DNA of 64,000 bases. Source: Sphingomonas dokdonensis. Its GTDB lineage: Bacteria; Pseudomonadota; Alphaproteobacteria; Sphingomonadales; Sphingomonadaceae. The notes under the pieces are model-generated. The model saw only the letters and a program-made list of their open reading frames with translations, was not told the origin of the DNA and made no database searches. A program made the translations under genes and the position numbers. The stretch spans positions 310,001 through 374,000 of the forward strand of contig NZ_NBBI01000004.1 of assembly GCF_002197685.1 (NCBI RefSeq), written 5' to 3'. Shown piece by piece: positions 7,904 to 17,490 of the stretch; position 1 is the first letter of the stretch; the number at the start of each line of letters is the position of its first letter.

Positions 7904-8950
7904 ATGCGTAACATTCCGTCTCGTCCGCTCGTCGCCCTGATGCTCGCGGCCATGGCCCTGCCGATCGCCGGCTGCGCCCGCAATCGCGCCGGCGGCGACC
8001 TGCCCTATGTCGCCCGCGACGTCGGCACTTTGTACAGCGCCGCGCGCGAAAAGCTCGATCAGCGCCAGTACAAGGTCGCCGCCGCGCTGTTCGACGAGGT
8101 GGAGCGCCAGCACCCCTATTCGATCTGGGCGCGCCGCGCGCAGCTGATGGGCGCGTTCAGCAATTATCTCGCGAAGAACTATACGGAGGCGATTCAGGGT
8201 GCGCAGCGTTTCCTGTCGGTCCACCCCGGCAATCGCGACGCGCCTTATGCCTATTACCTGATCGCGATGAGCTATTACGAGCAGATCAGCGACGTCACGC
8301 GCGATCAGAAGATTACCGCGCAGGCGCAGGATGCACTGGGCGAGCTCACCCGACGCTACCCCAACACGCGCTACGCCGCCGATGCCCGGCTGAAGATCGA
8401 CCTGGTGCGCGATCACTTGGCCGGCAAGGAAATGGAGATCGGCCGTTTCTACGAACGGCGCGGCCAGTGGCTCGCCGCCACCTTGCGCTTCCGCCGCGTG
8501 GTGGATGAATATCAGACGACCACCCACACGCCCGAGGCGCTGATGCGCCTGACCGAGACCTATCTGGCGCTCGGCGTGCGCGAGGAGGCGAAGCGCGCCG
8601 CCGCCGTACTGGGCGCAAATTACCCGGAAACCTGGTGGTATCAGCGCGCCTTCAACCTGGTGGGCGAAAACCCGGTAAAGCCGATCGCGCCGCTTGCCCC
8701 AGGCGAGCAGGTGATCGCCCAGCCGACCGTCGCGCGTCCCGAAACGCCGGTCCGCAAGCAGGTGGACGTGCTGCCGGTCACCGGTGCGCCGACGCCGCGC
8801 GCCGAGGCCCCCGGTGCGCCCACGCCCGCGACCACGACCGGCGGCGCCGGCGCGACGCCGGGTGGCAATGCACCCTCCACCGCCACGCCGACCGGCGTTC
8901 AGCCCGGTGCGCCGCCCGCACCGGCGAGCGACGCGCCGCAGGACCAGTGA
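7904..8950 (+). CDS. bamD: Outer membrane protein assembly factor BamD
   Basis: A 348-residue lipoprotein of the beta-barrel assembly (BAM) complex at the inner face of the outer membrane. The signal peptide ends in lipobox PIAGC. Tetratricopeptide-type segments follow (LFDEVERQHPYSIWARRAQ, QRFLSVHPGNRDAPYAYYLIAMSYYEQI, ELTRRYPNTRYAADA). The last 90 or so residues are a Pro/Ala/Thr-rich low-complexity tail not found in the E. coli protein. ATG 7904 fits the signal peptide; the frame is open further upstream. It is followed 34 nt later by recN, an order I recall in other alphaproteobacteria. Confidence 0.92.
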   Translation: MRNIPSRPLVALMLAAMALPIAGCARNRAGGDLPYVARDVGTLYSAAREKLDQRQYKVAAALFDEVERQHPYSIWARRAQLMGAFSNYLAKNYTEAIQGAQRFLSVHPGNRDAPYAYYLIAMSYYEQISDVTRDQKITAQAQDALGELTRRYPNTRYAADARLKIDLVRDHLAGKEMEIGRFYERRGQWLAATLRFRRVVDEYQTTTHTPEALMRLTETYLALGVREEAKRAAAVLGANYPETWWYQRAFNLVGENPVKPIAPLAPGEQVIAQPTVARPETPVRKQVDVLPVTGAPTPRAEAPGAPTPATTTGGAGATPGGNAPSTATPTGVQPGAPPAPASDAPQDQ

Positions 8951-8984
8951 GGCACCGCCCGGCGCGCCGGGCGTTGACACCATC

Positions 8985-10640
8985 ATGCTGACCGCGCTCT
9001 CGATCCGCGACGTGGTGCTGATCGAGGCGCTGGACCTCGAATTCGGCGCCGGCCTTGGCGTGCTCACCGGCGAAACCGGCGCGGGCAAGTCGATCCTGCT
9101 CGACGCGCTCGGCCTGGCGCTCGGCGCACGCGGCGACAGCACCCTCGTGCGCCACGGCGCCGCCCAGGCCAGCGTCACCGCCACGTTCGAGGCGCCGGCC
9201 GACATCGCCGCGCTGCTCGACGAGAACGGTATCGAGAGCGACGCCGGCGAGCCGCTGATCGTCCGCCGCGTCGTGAAGGCCGATGGCGGCAGCCGCGGCT
9301 TCCTCAACAATCAGCCCGCCTCCGCCGCGCTGCTGCGCGAGCTTGGCACGCGGCTGGTCGAAATCCACGGTCAACACGACGATCGCGGCCTGCTCAATCC
9401 GCGCGGCCACCGTGCGCTGCTCGACACCTTCGCGCGGCTCGACACCGCCAGCGTCAGCGCCGCGTGGCAGGCATGGCGCACCGCCGACACCGCGCTCGCC
9501 GCCGCCCGCGAGGAGATCGAGGCCGCCGCGCGCGATCGCGAATGGCTCGATCATGCCGTCGCCGAGCTCGACGCGCTGGCCCCCGAAGCGGGCGAGGAGG
9601 AACAGCTCGCCGAGCGCCGCCGCACCATGCAGCGCTCCGAAAAGATCGCCGAGGATCTGAACGCGCTGATCGATGCGCTGGAGGGGTCCGACGGCGCTCT
9701 CTCGAACATGCGCCAGGCCGCGCGCATCCTCGATCGCATCTCCGCCGACCACCCCGCGCTCGCCGAGGCGCTCGCCGCGCTCGACCGCGCGATGATCGAG
9801 GCAGGGAACGCCGGCGAGCAGGTCAGCGACGCGACTCGCGCGCTCGCCTTCGATCCGCGCGCGCTGGAGGATGACGAGGCGCGCCTGTTCGAGCTGCGCG
9901 GCATGGCGCGCAAGCATCGCGTCCAGCCCGACGATCTCGCCGCGCTTGCCGACGAACTGCGCGCCCGCCGCGAACGGCTGGAGGCCGGCGAGGAAGGCAT
10001 CGCCGCGCTCGAAGCCGCCGCCGCCGCCGCGCGCAAGACCTATGTCGCCGCCGCTGCCGCGCTCTCCAAGGCACGCACCGCCGCCGCCGCCCGGCTCGAC
10101 GCTGCGGTGATGGCCGAGCTGCCCCCGCTGAAGCTCGATGCTGCCCGCTTCCGCACCGCCGTCGTGCCGCTGCCCGAGGAGCAATGGGCCGCCGCCGGTC
10201 AGGACCGCGTGGAATTCGAGATCGCCACCAACCCCGGCGCGCCCTTCGGCCCGCTGATCAAGATCGCCTCGGGCGGCGAGCTTTCCCGCTTCATCCTCGC
10301 GCTCAAGGTCGCGCTGGCGGAAGAAGGCGGCGCGGCGACGATGATCTTTGACGAGATCGATCGCGGCGTCGGCGGCGCGGTTGCCTCGGCGATCGGCGAG
10401 CGGCTGCATCGCCTGGCGCAGCGCACCCAATTGCTCGTCGTCACCCACTCGCCGCAAGTCGCCGCACGCGGCGCCGCGCACCTTCTGATCGCCAAGCGCA
10501 ACGACGGCGTCGTCACCCGCACCGGCGTCCGCCAGCTCTCCGAGGCCGAGCGGCGCGAGGAAATCGCGCGGATGCTCTCGGGCGCCACCATCACCGACGA
10601 GGCCCGCGCCCAGGCCGATCGCCTGATCGAAACCGCCTGA
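8985..10640 (+). CDS. recN: DNA repair protein RecN
   Basis: A 551-residue SMC-like ATPase of double-strand-break repair. Walker A is GETGAGKS at residues 29-36. The central part is a long Ala/Glu/Arg-rich coiled coil. The C-terminal lobe has the ABC signature (IASGGELSRFILALK) and Walker B (MIFDEIDRGVGG), followed by THSPQVAA. Length matches the family. ATG 8985 is chosen because it starts the conserved MLTALSIRDVVLIE; the upstream open frame overlaps bamD. Confidence 0.96.
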   Translation: MLTALSIRDVVLIEALDLEFGAGLGVLTGETGAGKSILLDALGLALGARGDSTLVRHGAAQASVTATFEAPADIAALLDENGIESDAGEPLIVRRVVKADGGSRGFLNNQPASAALLRELGTRLVEIHGQHDDRGLLNPRGHRALLDTFARLDTASVSAAWQAWRTADTALAAAREEIEAAARDREWLDHAVAELDALAPEAGEEEQLAERRRTMQRSEKIAEDLNALIDALEGSDGALSNMRQAARILDRISADHPALAEALAALDRAMIEAGNAGEQVSDATRALAFDPRALEDDEARLFELRGMARKHRVQPDDLAALADELRARRERLEAGEEGIAALEAAAAAARKTYVAAAAALSKARTAAAARLDAAVMAELPPLKLDAARFRTAVVPLPEEQWAAAGQDRVEFEIATNPGAPFGPLIKIASGGELSRFILALKVALAEEGGAATMIFDEIDRGVGGAVASAIGERLHRLAQRTQLLVVTHSPQVAARGAAHLLIAKRNDGVVTRTGVRQLSEAERREEIARMLSGATITDEARAQADRLIETA

Positions 10641-10686
10641 TCCCACGCGTTGGCGCGACGCCGCCCATCCCTGTAAGAACACGCCG

Positions 10687-12303
10687 ATGATCCGCCTGAG
10701 CGAACTCAAACTCCCGCTGCACCACCCGGACGAGGCGCTGCCCGCCGCCATCTGCCGCCGCCTGCGCATCACCCCGCGCGAGCTGATCCGCTTCACCATC
10801 GCGCGCCGCGGCCACGACGCGCGCGACAAGAGCAACATCAGCCTCGTCTATTCGCTCGACGTCGCGGTAAAGAACGAAAGCACCGTGCTCGCCAAGTTCC
10901 GGCGCGACCGCGACGTTCAGCTCACCCCCGACACCCGCTACCACGTCCCCGTCACCGCCGCCGCCGACGCGCCCCGCCCGGTGGTGATCGGCGCCGGCCC
11001 GTGCGGGCTGTTCGCCGCGCTGATCCTCGCGCAGGCCGGCTTTCGCCCGATCGTGCTGGAACGCGGCAAGGTGGTGCGCGAACGCACCAAGGACACCTGG
11101 GGCCTGTGGCGCCGCAGCGAGCTGAACCCCGAATCGAACGTACAATTCGGCGAGGGCGGCGCCGGCACCTTTTCCGACGGCAAGCTCTACAGCCGGATCA
11201 AGGACCCCCGCCACCTCAACCGCAAGGTGCTGACCGAATTCGTCAAGGCCGGCGCTCCTCCTGAGATCCTGACCGAGGCGCATCCGCACATCGGCACCTT
11301 CCGCCTCGTCACCATGGTCGAAAGCATGCGGGCGCAAATCGAGGAGCTCGGCGGCGAATACCGCTTCTCCACCCGCGTCGACGGCCTCGACGTGGAGACG
11401 GACGGCTCGGGCAATCGCCACCTGCGCGGCCTGCACCTCCACAACGGCGACTATCTCCCCGCCAGCCACGTCGTCCTCGCCGTCGGCCACAGCGCGCGCG
11501 ACACCTTCGCGATGCTGGTCGATGCCGGCGTACACGCCGAGGCGAAACCCTTCTCGATCGGCGTGCGGATCGAGCATCCGCAATCCTGGATCGACCGCTC
11601 GCGCTTCGGCCATGAGGCGGGCAACCCGATCCTGGGCGCCGCCGAATATCATATCTCGCATCACTGCTCGAACGGCCGCACCGTCTACAGCTTCTGCATG
11701 TGTCCGGGCGGCACGGTGGTCGCCGCCACCTCGGAGGAAGGCCGCGTCGCAACCAACGGCATGAGCCAATATTCGCGCAACGAGCGCAACGCGAACTCGG
11801 GCTTCGTCGTCGCGATCGACCCCGCGCGCGACTATCCCGGCGATCCGCTCGCCGGCATCAAGCTCCAGCGCCATTGGGAGGAGCGCGCCTTTGTCGCCGG
11901 CGGCAGCAACTACAAGGCGCCCGCGCAGCGCGTCGGCGATTTCCTCGCCGCCCGCCCGTCCGCCACGCTCGGCAGCGTCGTCCCGTCGTACAAGCCGGGC
12001 GTCACCCCAACCGACCTTGCCGACTGCCTGCCCGATTTCGCGATCGCCGCGATGCGCGAGGCGCTGCCGGTGTTCGGCCGCCAGATCAAGGATTACGACC
12101 ACCCCGACGTCGTCATGACCGGCGTTGAAACGCGCACCTCCTCCCCCGTCCGCTTCGGTCGCGGCGAGGACGGCCACAGCCTCAACACGATCGGCCTGTT
12201 CCCCGCCGGCGAGGGCGCCGGATACGCCGGCGGCATCCTCTCCGCGGCGGTCGACGGCATCAAGACCGCCGAGGCCGTCGCGCGGAGCATCACGGGCGGA
12301 TGA
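10687..12303 (+). CDS. FAD-dependent oxidoreductase, COG2509 family
   Basis: A 538-residue flavoprotein. A family-specific N-terminal region of about 95 residues precedes the dinucleotide motif [20 protein letters not shown]. It then has the diagnostic [18 protein letters not shown] and, near the C-terminus, the FAD-binding [36 protein letters not shown] segment and a Cys-rich CMCPGG lie mid-protein. The biochemical role of this conserved family is unknown to me. It shares a 4-nt overlap with the pseudouridine synthase downstream, so they are cotranscribed. Confidence 0.88.
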   Translation: MIRLSELKLPLHHPDEALPAAICRRLRITPRELIRFTIARRGHDARDKSNISLVYSLDVAVKNESTVLAKFRRDRDVQLTPDTRYHVPVTAAADAPRPVVIGAGPCGLFAALILAQAGFRPIVLERGKVVRERTKDTWGLWRRSELNPESNVQFGEGGAGTFSDGKLYSRIKDPRHLNRKVLTEFVKAGAPPEILTEAHPHIGTFRLVTMVESMRAQIEELGGEYRFSTRVDGLDVETDGSGNRHLRGLHLHNGDYLPASHVVLAVGHSARDTFAMLVDAGVHAEAKPFSIGVRIEHPQSWIDRSRFGHEAGNPILGAAEYHISHHCSNGRTVYSFCMCPGGTVVAATSEEGRVATNGMSQYSRNERNANSGFVVAIDPARDYPGDPLAGIKLQRHWEERAFVAGGSNYKAPAQRVGDFLAARPSATLGSVVPSYKPGVTPTDLADCLPDFAIAAMREALPVFGRQIKDYDHPDVVMTGVETRTSSPVRFGRGEDGHSLNTIGLFPAGEGAGYAGGILSAAVDGIKTAEAVARSITGG

Positions 12304-12839
12304 CGCTCCTCCTCTTCAACAAGCCCTATGGCGTGCTCAGCCAGTTCACCGACCGCAGCATGCCCGAGGCCCGCGCCACCCTGTCCGATTACATCAACCA
12401 GCCCGGCGTCTATCCCGCCGGCCGGCTCGATCGCGACAGCGAGGGGCTCCTCTTGCTCACCGACGACGGCCGCCTCCAGGCGCGCATCGCCGACCCCAAG
12501 TTCAAGCTGCCCAAGACCTATCTCGTCCAAGTCGAGGGCGAGCCGAGCGAGGACGCGCTCGCCCGGCTGCGCAGCGGCGTTTCGCTGAAGGACGGCTCAA
12601 CCCGCCCCGCCGAGGCCGAGCGGATCGACGACCCCGCGCTCTGGCCGCGCGATCCGCCGATCCGCTACCGCGCCGCCATCCCCGATTGCTGGCTCTCGCT
12701 CACCATCCGCGAAGGGCGCAACCGCCAAGTCCGCCGCATGACCGCCGCGATCGGCCACCCCACGCTGCGGCTCGTCCGCTGGCGCATCGGCGACTGGACG
12801 CTCGCCGATCTCGCCCCCGGCCAGCACCGGCAGGCGTGA
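12300..12839 (+). CDS. Pseudouridine synthase, RluE-like (RsuA/RluB/E/F family)
   Basis: A 179-residue enzyme that would isomerise uridine in rRNA, most likely 23S as for RluE. The catalytic Asp44 lies in [27 protein letters not shown] and the C-terminal [11 protein letters not shown] motif complete the family signature. It lacks the S4 domain, as RluE does. It overlaps the preceding flavoprotein (ATGA) and the following RNase H-fold gene (GTGA). Confidence 0.9.
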   Translation: MTLLLFNKPYGVLSQFTDRSMPEARATLSDYINQPGVYPAGRLDRDSEGLLLLTDDGRLQARIADPKFKLPKTYLVQVEGEPSEDALARLRSGVSLKDGSTRPAEAERIDDPALWPRDPPIRYRAAIPDCWLSLTIREGRNRQVRRMTAAIGHPTLRLVRWRIGDWTLADLAPGQHRQA

Positions 12840-13192
12840 AGATCTTCTTCGACGGCGGCCTGCGCCCGCTGCCCGCCGGCATGGAGTTTGCGGTCGTCGC
12901 CGCGGGCCGCAGCCATATCGAGCGCGGGCTCGGACCCGGCACGAGCATGGCCGCCGAATGGCTCGCGCTGATCGCCGCGCTACGCCTGGCGAACCAGCTC
13001 GACCTTGCCGACGCCGTCCTGCTCGGCGATGCCGCCGCGGTGATCGCGCAGGCGAACGGCATCATCAAAGTGCCCCGCGCGCACCACGCCCATCACGCCG
13101 CCTACCTCGCGCTGCCCCGCCCGCCACGCTTCCGCCTGCGCCACATCAAGCGCACGCAGAACCTCGCCGGCATCGCGCTGGAAAAGGGCTGA
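12836..13192 (+). CDS. RNase H-fold protein, possibly nuclease
   Basis: A 118-residue protein starting at GTG 12836, overlapping the previous stop. The RNase H pattern is visible: Asp6 in IFFDGG, Glu41 in [12 protein letters not shown], Asp65 in [11 protein letters not shown]. The usual final acidic residue (Asn-x-x-Ala-Asp) is replaced: the C-terminus reads [13 protein letters not shown]. It may be a weak nuclease, an RNA-DNA hybrid binder or an inactive relative. It ends exactly where the convergent cyclodeaminase-family gene ends. Confidence 0.75.
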   Translation: MKIFFDGGLRPLPAGMEFAVVAAGRSHIERGLGPGTSMAAEWLALIAALRLANQLDLADAVLLGDAAAVIAQANGIIKVPRAHHAHHAAYLALPRPPRFRLRHIKRTQNLAGIALEKG

Positions 13193-14122
13193 TCAGCCCT
13201 CGCTGGCGCACAACCAGGCAGCGCACGCCAGATCCTGCACGATGCTGCCCAGCGACTTGTACATTGTCACGTCCGCCGCCGCGGTCCGCCCGGCGAGCGT
13301 GCCCGCAAACACCTCGCCGATTTCGCCCAGCACATGCGCGTCATCCACCAGCCCCTCGGCCTTGGCGCGCAGGAACTCCGCGCCTTGGCTCAGCACGCCC
13401 TCGCGATGATCAGCAAAGAAGCGGCTGCGCGCCACCAGATCGGGCGCGATCTCCACCGGCCCCGCCCGGCTCGAGCCGACCGCATTGATATGCGTCCCCG
13501 CCGCCACGTCGCCGGCGAACAGGATCGGCTCCGCCGCCGCCGTCACCGTGCAGACGATCCCCGCGTCCGCCACCGCGTCGCGCACCGCTGCGGCCACGTC
13601 GCACCCCAGCTCTTCCGCCAGCGCCGCCGCCTTGCCGGCATCGCGTCCCCAGATCGTCACCCGCGCCAGCGGGCGCACCGCGCGGATCGCCAGCACATGC
13701 CGCTGCGCCTGCTCGCCCGTGCCCAGCACCGCCAGCTGATCCGCATCCGCCCGCGCCAGCGCCACGGTCGCCGCCGCCGATGCCGCCGCAGTGCGGATCG
13801 CCGTCACCTCGCCCGCATCCACCACCGCCACCGGCGCGCCGCTCGCCCGATCGAACATCACGATCAGCCCCTGATGCGACATGCCGCCCCGCGCGACGTT
13901 CCCCGGAAACACGCTCACCAGCTTCGCCCCGAACGGCCCCGCATCCAGCGCGCCCGGCATCACGCCAAAGGCATTCTCGCCATCCAGGTCGATGATCCCG
14001 CGCAGCAGCTGCCGCGTGCGCCCCTGCGACAGCGCCACCATCGCCTCGCGCACCAGCGGCACCGCCACGTCATAGGTCAGCCGCCGCGCGACCTCCGCCG
14101 CGTCGATGAACCGGATGCTCAT
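13193..14122 (-). CDS. Ornithine cyclodeaminase / mu-crystallin family protein
   Basis: A 309-residue NAD(P)-dependent protein. The Rossmann motif is LAVLGTGEQAQRH, preceded by VDAGEVTAIRTAAASAAAT, the classical family signature; KLVSVFPGN and GSSRAGPVEI also match. Members include ornithine cyclodeaminase (to proline), alanine dehydrogenase, ketimine reductases and tauropine/opine-related enzymes, so the reaction is open. It is the last gene of a four-gene operon, overlapping the BASS transporter by 4 nt. With dipeptidase and amidohydrolase upstream, it probably acts on an amino acid released by them. Confidence 0.85.
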   Translation of the reverse strand: MSIRFIDAAEVARRLTYDVAVPLVREAMVALSQGRTRQLLRGIIDLDGENAFGVMPGALDAGPFGAKLVSVFPGNVARGGMSHQGLIVMFDRASGAPVAVVDAGEVTAIRTAAASAAATVALARADADQLAVLGTGEQAQRHVLAIRAVRPLARVTIWGRDAGKAAALAEELGCDVAAAVRDAVADAGIVCTVTAAAEPILFAGDVAAGTHINAVGSSRAGPVEIAPDLVARSRFFADHREGVLSQGAEFLRAKAEGLVDDAHVLGEIGEVFAGTLAGRTAAADVTMYKSLGSIVQDLACAAWLCASEG

Positions 14123-15012
14123 GCCATCGCCTCCTCGCGCGCGATCCGCCCCTTGAACCAGCGGATCAGCAGCGTCGCGTTCAGCAGCATCACAACGCCA
14201 TAGATGTTCTGCGTCACCGCCAGCGGCAGGCTGCCCAGCACCGTCAGCGTCAGGAACAAGGCCAGGGTGGCGTTCTGCACCCCCGTCTCGATCGCCAGCG
14301 TCATCCAATCGCGCTGGTTGAGCCCCAGCACCCGCCCGACGAGCAGGCCGAACGCCATCGCCGCCGCGTTCAGCGCATAGATCGCCGGCGTCGCCGCGAG
14401 CAGGTTCTGCACCACCATGTCGAAGCTGACGATCACCGAAAAACCGATCACCGCCACCAGCACAATGAACGCCGTCGGCCGCAGCCGCTGCGCCATCACC
14501 GCCGCCGCGCCAGGCGCGAACCGGCGCACCACCATGCCAGCCGCGATCGGCGCCAGCGTGATCCGCGCCAGCTGCCCCATGGTGCCGACGATATCGAGCT
14601 GCGGCACCGCGCCGCCCCCGCCATCCAAGAACCACGGCACCGCCCAGCGCAGCAGCAGCGGAATGGTGAACACCGTCACCACACTGGTCATCAGCGTCAG
14701 CACCACGGCCAGCGCCAGATTGCCGCGCCCCACGAACGTCAGTGCATTGGAGGTGGTCCCCGCCGGGCAGATGGAGATGATGAACAGCCCCAGCGCCAGC
14801 TCGGGCGAGAGGCCGAACAGCGCCCCCACACCCAGCCCGAGCAGCGGCAGCACCAGGAGGTGCGTCGCCAGCCCCGCCACCGCCGCGCGCCCGCCCGACA
14901 GGATCGCGGCAAAGTCGCGCAGCGCCAGCGTCAGCCCCATGCTGAACATGATCAGCGCCAGCCCGATCGGCACCAGCGCCTGATTGACGAAGGCGATCGC
15001 CTCGGGGCTCAT
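14119..15012 (-). CDS. Bile acid:sodium symporter (BASS) family transporter
   Basis: A 297-residue inner-membrane protein with about nine to ten hydrophobic helices. The family motifs are visible: FSMGLTLALRDF near the N-terminus, ISICPAGTTSNALTFVGRGNLALAV in the first repeat, and ETGVQNATLALFL in the second. BASS proteins import organic anions with sodium (bile acids, pyruvate, keto acids). ATG 15012 overlaps the M19 dipeptidase stop and its own stop overlaps the next start. It probably imports the product of the periplasmic hydrolases encoded upstream. Confidence 0.9.
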   Translation of the reverse strand: MSPEAIAFVNQALVPIGLALIMFSMGLTLALRDFAAILSGGRAAVAGLATHLLVLPLLGLGVGALFGLSPELALGLFIISICPAGTTSNALTFVGRGNLALAVVLTLMTSVVTVFTIPLLLRWAVPWFLDGGGGAVPQLDIVGTMGQLARITLAPIAAGMVVRRFAPGAAAVMAQRLRPTAFIVLVAVIGFSVIVSFDMVVQNLLAATPAIYALNAAAMAFGLLVGRVLGLNQRDWMTLAIETGVQNATLALFLTLTVLGSLPLAVTQNIYGVVMLLNATLLIRWFKGRIAREEAMA

Positions 15013-16142
15013 GCCCCCCACACGTCGCGCGCGTACCGAACGAAATTCCGCCCCATGATCTTCTCGATCCGCGCCGCCTTGTGACCGCGCCGCTCCAGCA
15101 GCGCGATCAGCTTGCGAAACTGCCCCGGCCCGCTCAGATCCTCGACGAACGGCAGCGTGTCGGGGTTCTCGCCCTTGGCGCCGATCCCCGCCGCCCGCCG
15201 CGCGGCAATCTCCTTGCGCCCGGCCGCGCGATAGGCCGCCATGTCGTCCACCGCCGTCGTCCCGCCATCGGTGCCGATGCCGACATGATCCTCGCCGCAC
15301 ACCGCAATGGCATGCTCGATATGCGCAACCACGTCCGCCGCACTCGCAACGCTCGTCGGATTGAGGAACGGCATGAAGTAGATGCCGACGAACCCGCCGC
15401 GTTCGGCCACCAGCCGCAATTCGGCATCCGTCTTGTTGCGCGGCAGGTCGGTCAGCGCGCGGCAGCCGGTGTGGTTGATCGAGATCGGCTGCTGGGACAG
15501 TCGCGCCGCCTCCAGGCACGTCCGCTCGCCGCTGTGCGACAGGTCCACCATCACGCGATTGGCATTGAGCCGCTCGATCACCGCGCGCCCGAAGTCGGTC
15601 ACGCCGCCATTCTCCGGCGCCATCGATCCGCTACCGGCCTTGTTGGCGGGATTGTAGGTCAGCTGGATCACCCGCACGCCAAGGTCGGCGAACACGTCGG
15701 CCCGGGTGGCATCGTCGCCCAGCATCGCGGTGTTCTGAAAACCATAGATCACGCCGACCCTGCCCGCCTCATGCGCGCGCAGGATATCGGCGGCGGTCAG
15801 CACCTTGGCGAGCGCGTCCGGGCGATTGCGGATACGCCAGTCGAACAGCCCGATCTCGCGCACCGTCTGCTCGAACGGCTCGTCCGGCCCGGCGACATAG
15901 CCCAGCGTCACGTTCACCGCGCTCATGCCCGAGGCGAGCGCATCCTTCACCACCCGCGCGCTCAGCGGCGTACGCGTGTCGCGCGGCGCGACGCCATCGC
16001 CACGCGGCGCATTGGGGTCGGAAAAGCCGCCCAGCGCATTGACGATCAGCATGTCGCGCTTCGCCGCGGACGGCTGCTGCGCGATCGACGGTGCGGCGCT
16101 GGCCGTCACCATACCGGCCAGAAAGGTGCGTCGATCAGTCAC
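15009..16142 (-). CDS. Exported M19 (membrane) dipeptidase
   Basis: A 377-residue zinc peptidase of the renal dipeptidase family, which cleaves dipeptides including D-amino-acid-containing ones. The N-terminus DRRTFLAGMVTASAAPSIA looks like a Tat signal. Family motifs are VGVIYGFQNTAMLG, MVDLSHSGERTCLEA, ISINHTGCRAL and HVGIGTDGGT. The HxD metal motif expected near the N-terminus is not obvious: the region reads MLIVNALGGFSD. This could mean altered metal binding. GTG start at 16142, overlapping the amidohydrolase stop by 8 nt. Confidence 0.87.
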   Translation of the reverse strand: MTDRRTFLAGMVTASAAPSIAQQPSAAKRDMLIVNALGGFSDPNAPRGDGVAPRDTRTPLSARVVKDALASGMSAVNVTLGYVAGPDEPFEQTVREIGLFDWRIRNRPDALAKVLTAADILRAHEAGRVGVIYGFQNTAMLGDDATRADVFADLGVRVIQLTYNPANKAGSGSMAPENGGVTDFGRAVIERLNANRVMVDLSHSGERTCLEAARLSQQPISINHTGCRALTDLPRNKTDAELRLVAERGGFVGIYFMPFLNPTSVASAADVVAHIEHAIAVCGEDHVGIGTDGGTTAVDDMAAYRAAGRKEIAARRAAGIGAKGENPDTLPFVEDLSGPGQFRKLIALLERRGHKAARIEKIMGRNFVRYARDVWGA

Positions 16143-17490
16143 GGCCCAGTTCCTCCGCAGTCACCGGCTTGAAGGCGCCGCGCTGATAGTCGCGCCCGCG
16201 CTTCACCGTCATCACCACGCTGCGCATGTTGGCGATGTCGGCCAGCGGATCGCGCGCCAGCACCACCATGTTGGCGAGCTTCCCCGCCGCGATCGTGCCC
16301 TGCGTCGCTTCCTCGCCCATCGTCTTCGCGCCCGTCAGCGTCGCGGCGCGGATCGCCTCGGCCGGCGTGAACCCGGCCTTGCCGACCAGCAGCTCGACCT
16401 CGTCGAACAGCCCCGGATAGGGCGCACCCGCCGGCGTGTCGCCGTCGGTGCCCGCGGAAATCTCCACCCCCGCCTCGTGCGCCTGCGCCGTCAGCGCCGC
16501 GGCCAGATCGAGCGAGCAATAGGGCGGCGGCCCACCCGCCTTTGCCCGCTTTTCGCCCTCCTGATACACGCGCAATGTCGCATCCAGCAGCATCCCGCGC
16601 GCCTTCATCGTCGCGAACAGCCCGCCCATCACCGGATTGTTGCGCGCGATGAACGGCGCGGGGTCGATCACCACCCGCTGCTGATAGGTCGCGGGCCGCT
16701 TCGCCACCGCCTGATAGGCAAGATAGCAACTGTGCGAGACGACATCCGGCCCCGCCGCGATCACCTCGGCCGGCGGCGTCGGGAACACCATGCCATGCGC
16801 CCACACCTGCATTCCCTGTCGATGCGCCTCCGCGGTGATCTTCGCGATCAGGTCGGCCGGCAGATTGGCGTAGATCTTGATCGCCGTCGCACCCGTGCCC
16901 TTGGCGCGCGCCACGGCCAGCGGGAGGTCGGTCTTGTCATCGATCGCCTGCATCCACGCGCCCGTCCCCGGCTTGATGCCCGCGCTCACCGCCAGCGTGC
17001 GCGGATCGTCGAAGAAGCTCGGGCCGGCGAACAGTGCGGCATAATACAGGTCGGGCGAAGCGATCTCGCCCACTACCGCGGCGCGCGCGATCTCCGCCAC
17101 CGATCGCAGGTCGTCCGCCATGATCCGCGTCGCGGTGATCCCGCTATACAGGTCGCGCCGCATCAGCGCCTCCGCGCGGCGACGATTGGGCGGCGTCGCG
17201 ATATGCTGATGGCTGTCGATCAGCCCGGGCAACAGATAGCGCCCCTTCAGATCCACGACGCGCGCGCCCTTCAGCAGCGCCGGCGTCACCTTCGCATCGG
17301 GCATCACCGCGTCGATCCGCTCGCCGCGCGTCACCACCGTCATGTCCGCTGCCGCTGGTCCGCCGGTCCCGTCGATCAGCGTCGCATGGCGGTATAGCAC
17401 CGCGGCCGGCGCGGCGCTGTCGTCCGGCGCAGCGGCGGCGCCCATCGGCACGGCCATGGCCATTGCCGCCACCATCAGCCTCACGCGCAT
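16135..17490 (-). CDS. Exported amidohydrolase family protein (imidazolonepropionase/prolidase-like)
   Basis: A 451-residue metal-dependent amidohydrolase with a Sec signal peptide (to about residue 21). Metal ligands are His94 and His96 in LIDSHQH, a Lys in AIKIYAN, His in VWAHGM, His in VVSHSC and Asp in SAGTDGD. This full set fits the Xaa-Pro dipeptidase-like/aryldialkylphosphatase amidohydrolases. It is first in the operon with M19 dipeptidase, BASS transporter and cyclodeaminase family. It is transcribed away from an M24 peptidase gene across a 189-bp promoter region. Confidence 0.87.
   Translation of the reverse strand: MRVRLMVAAMAMAVPMGAAAAPDDSAAPAAVLYRHATLIDGTGGPAAADMTVVTRGERIDAVMPDAKVTPALLKGARVVDLKGRYLLPGLIDSHQHIATPPNRRRAEALMRRDLYSGITATRIMADDLRSVAEIARAAVVGEIASPDLYYAALFAGPSFFDDPRTLAVSAGIKPGTGAWMQAIDDKTDLPLAVARAKGTGATAIKIYANLPADLIAKITAEAHRQGMQVWAHGMVFPTPPAEVIAAGPDVVSHSCYLAYQAVAKRPATYQQRVVIDPAPFIARNNPVMGGLFATMKARGMLLDATLRVYQEGEKRAKAGGPPPYCSLDLAAALTAQAHEAGVEISAGTDGDTPAGAPYPGLFDEVELLVGKAGFTPAEAIRAATLTGAKTMGEEATQGTIAAGKLANMVVLARDPLADIANMRSVVMTVKRGRDYQRGAFKPVTAEELGRD

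Noticed and set aside
9991..10110. Ala-rich repeated codons resembling a tandem repeat
   Set aside because: They encode the RecN coiled coil; repetition reflects GCC/GCG alanine usage, not a DNA repeat array.
8778..10838. A 686-codon open frame on the minus strand
   Set aside because: It is antisense to recN, which has Walker and signature motifs; the translation is low-complexity Gly/Ala/Arg.
10591..12177. A 528-codon open frame on the minus strand
   Set aside because: It is antisense to the COG2509 flavoprotein with clear FAD motifs.
12125..12835. Long in-frame extension of the RNase H-fold gene
   Set aside because: It overlaps the flavoprotein and the RluE-like gene and is Pro/Arg-rich; GTG 12836 gives the compact family fold.
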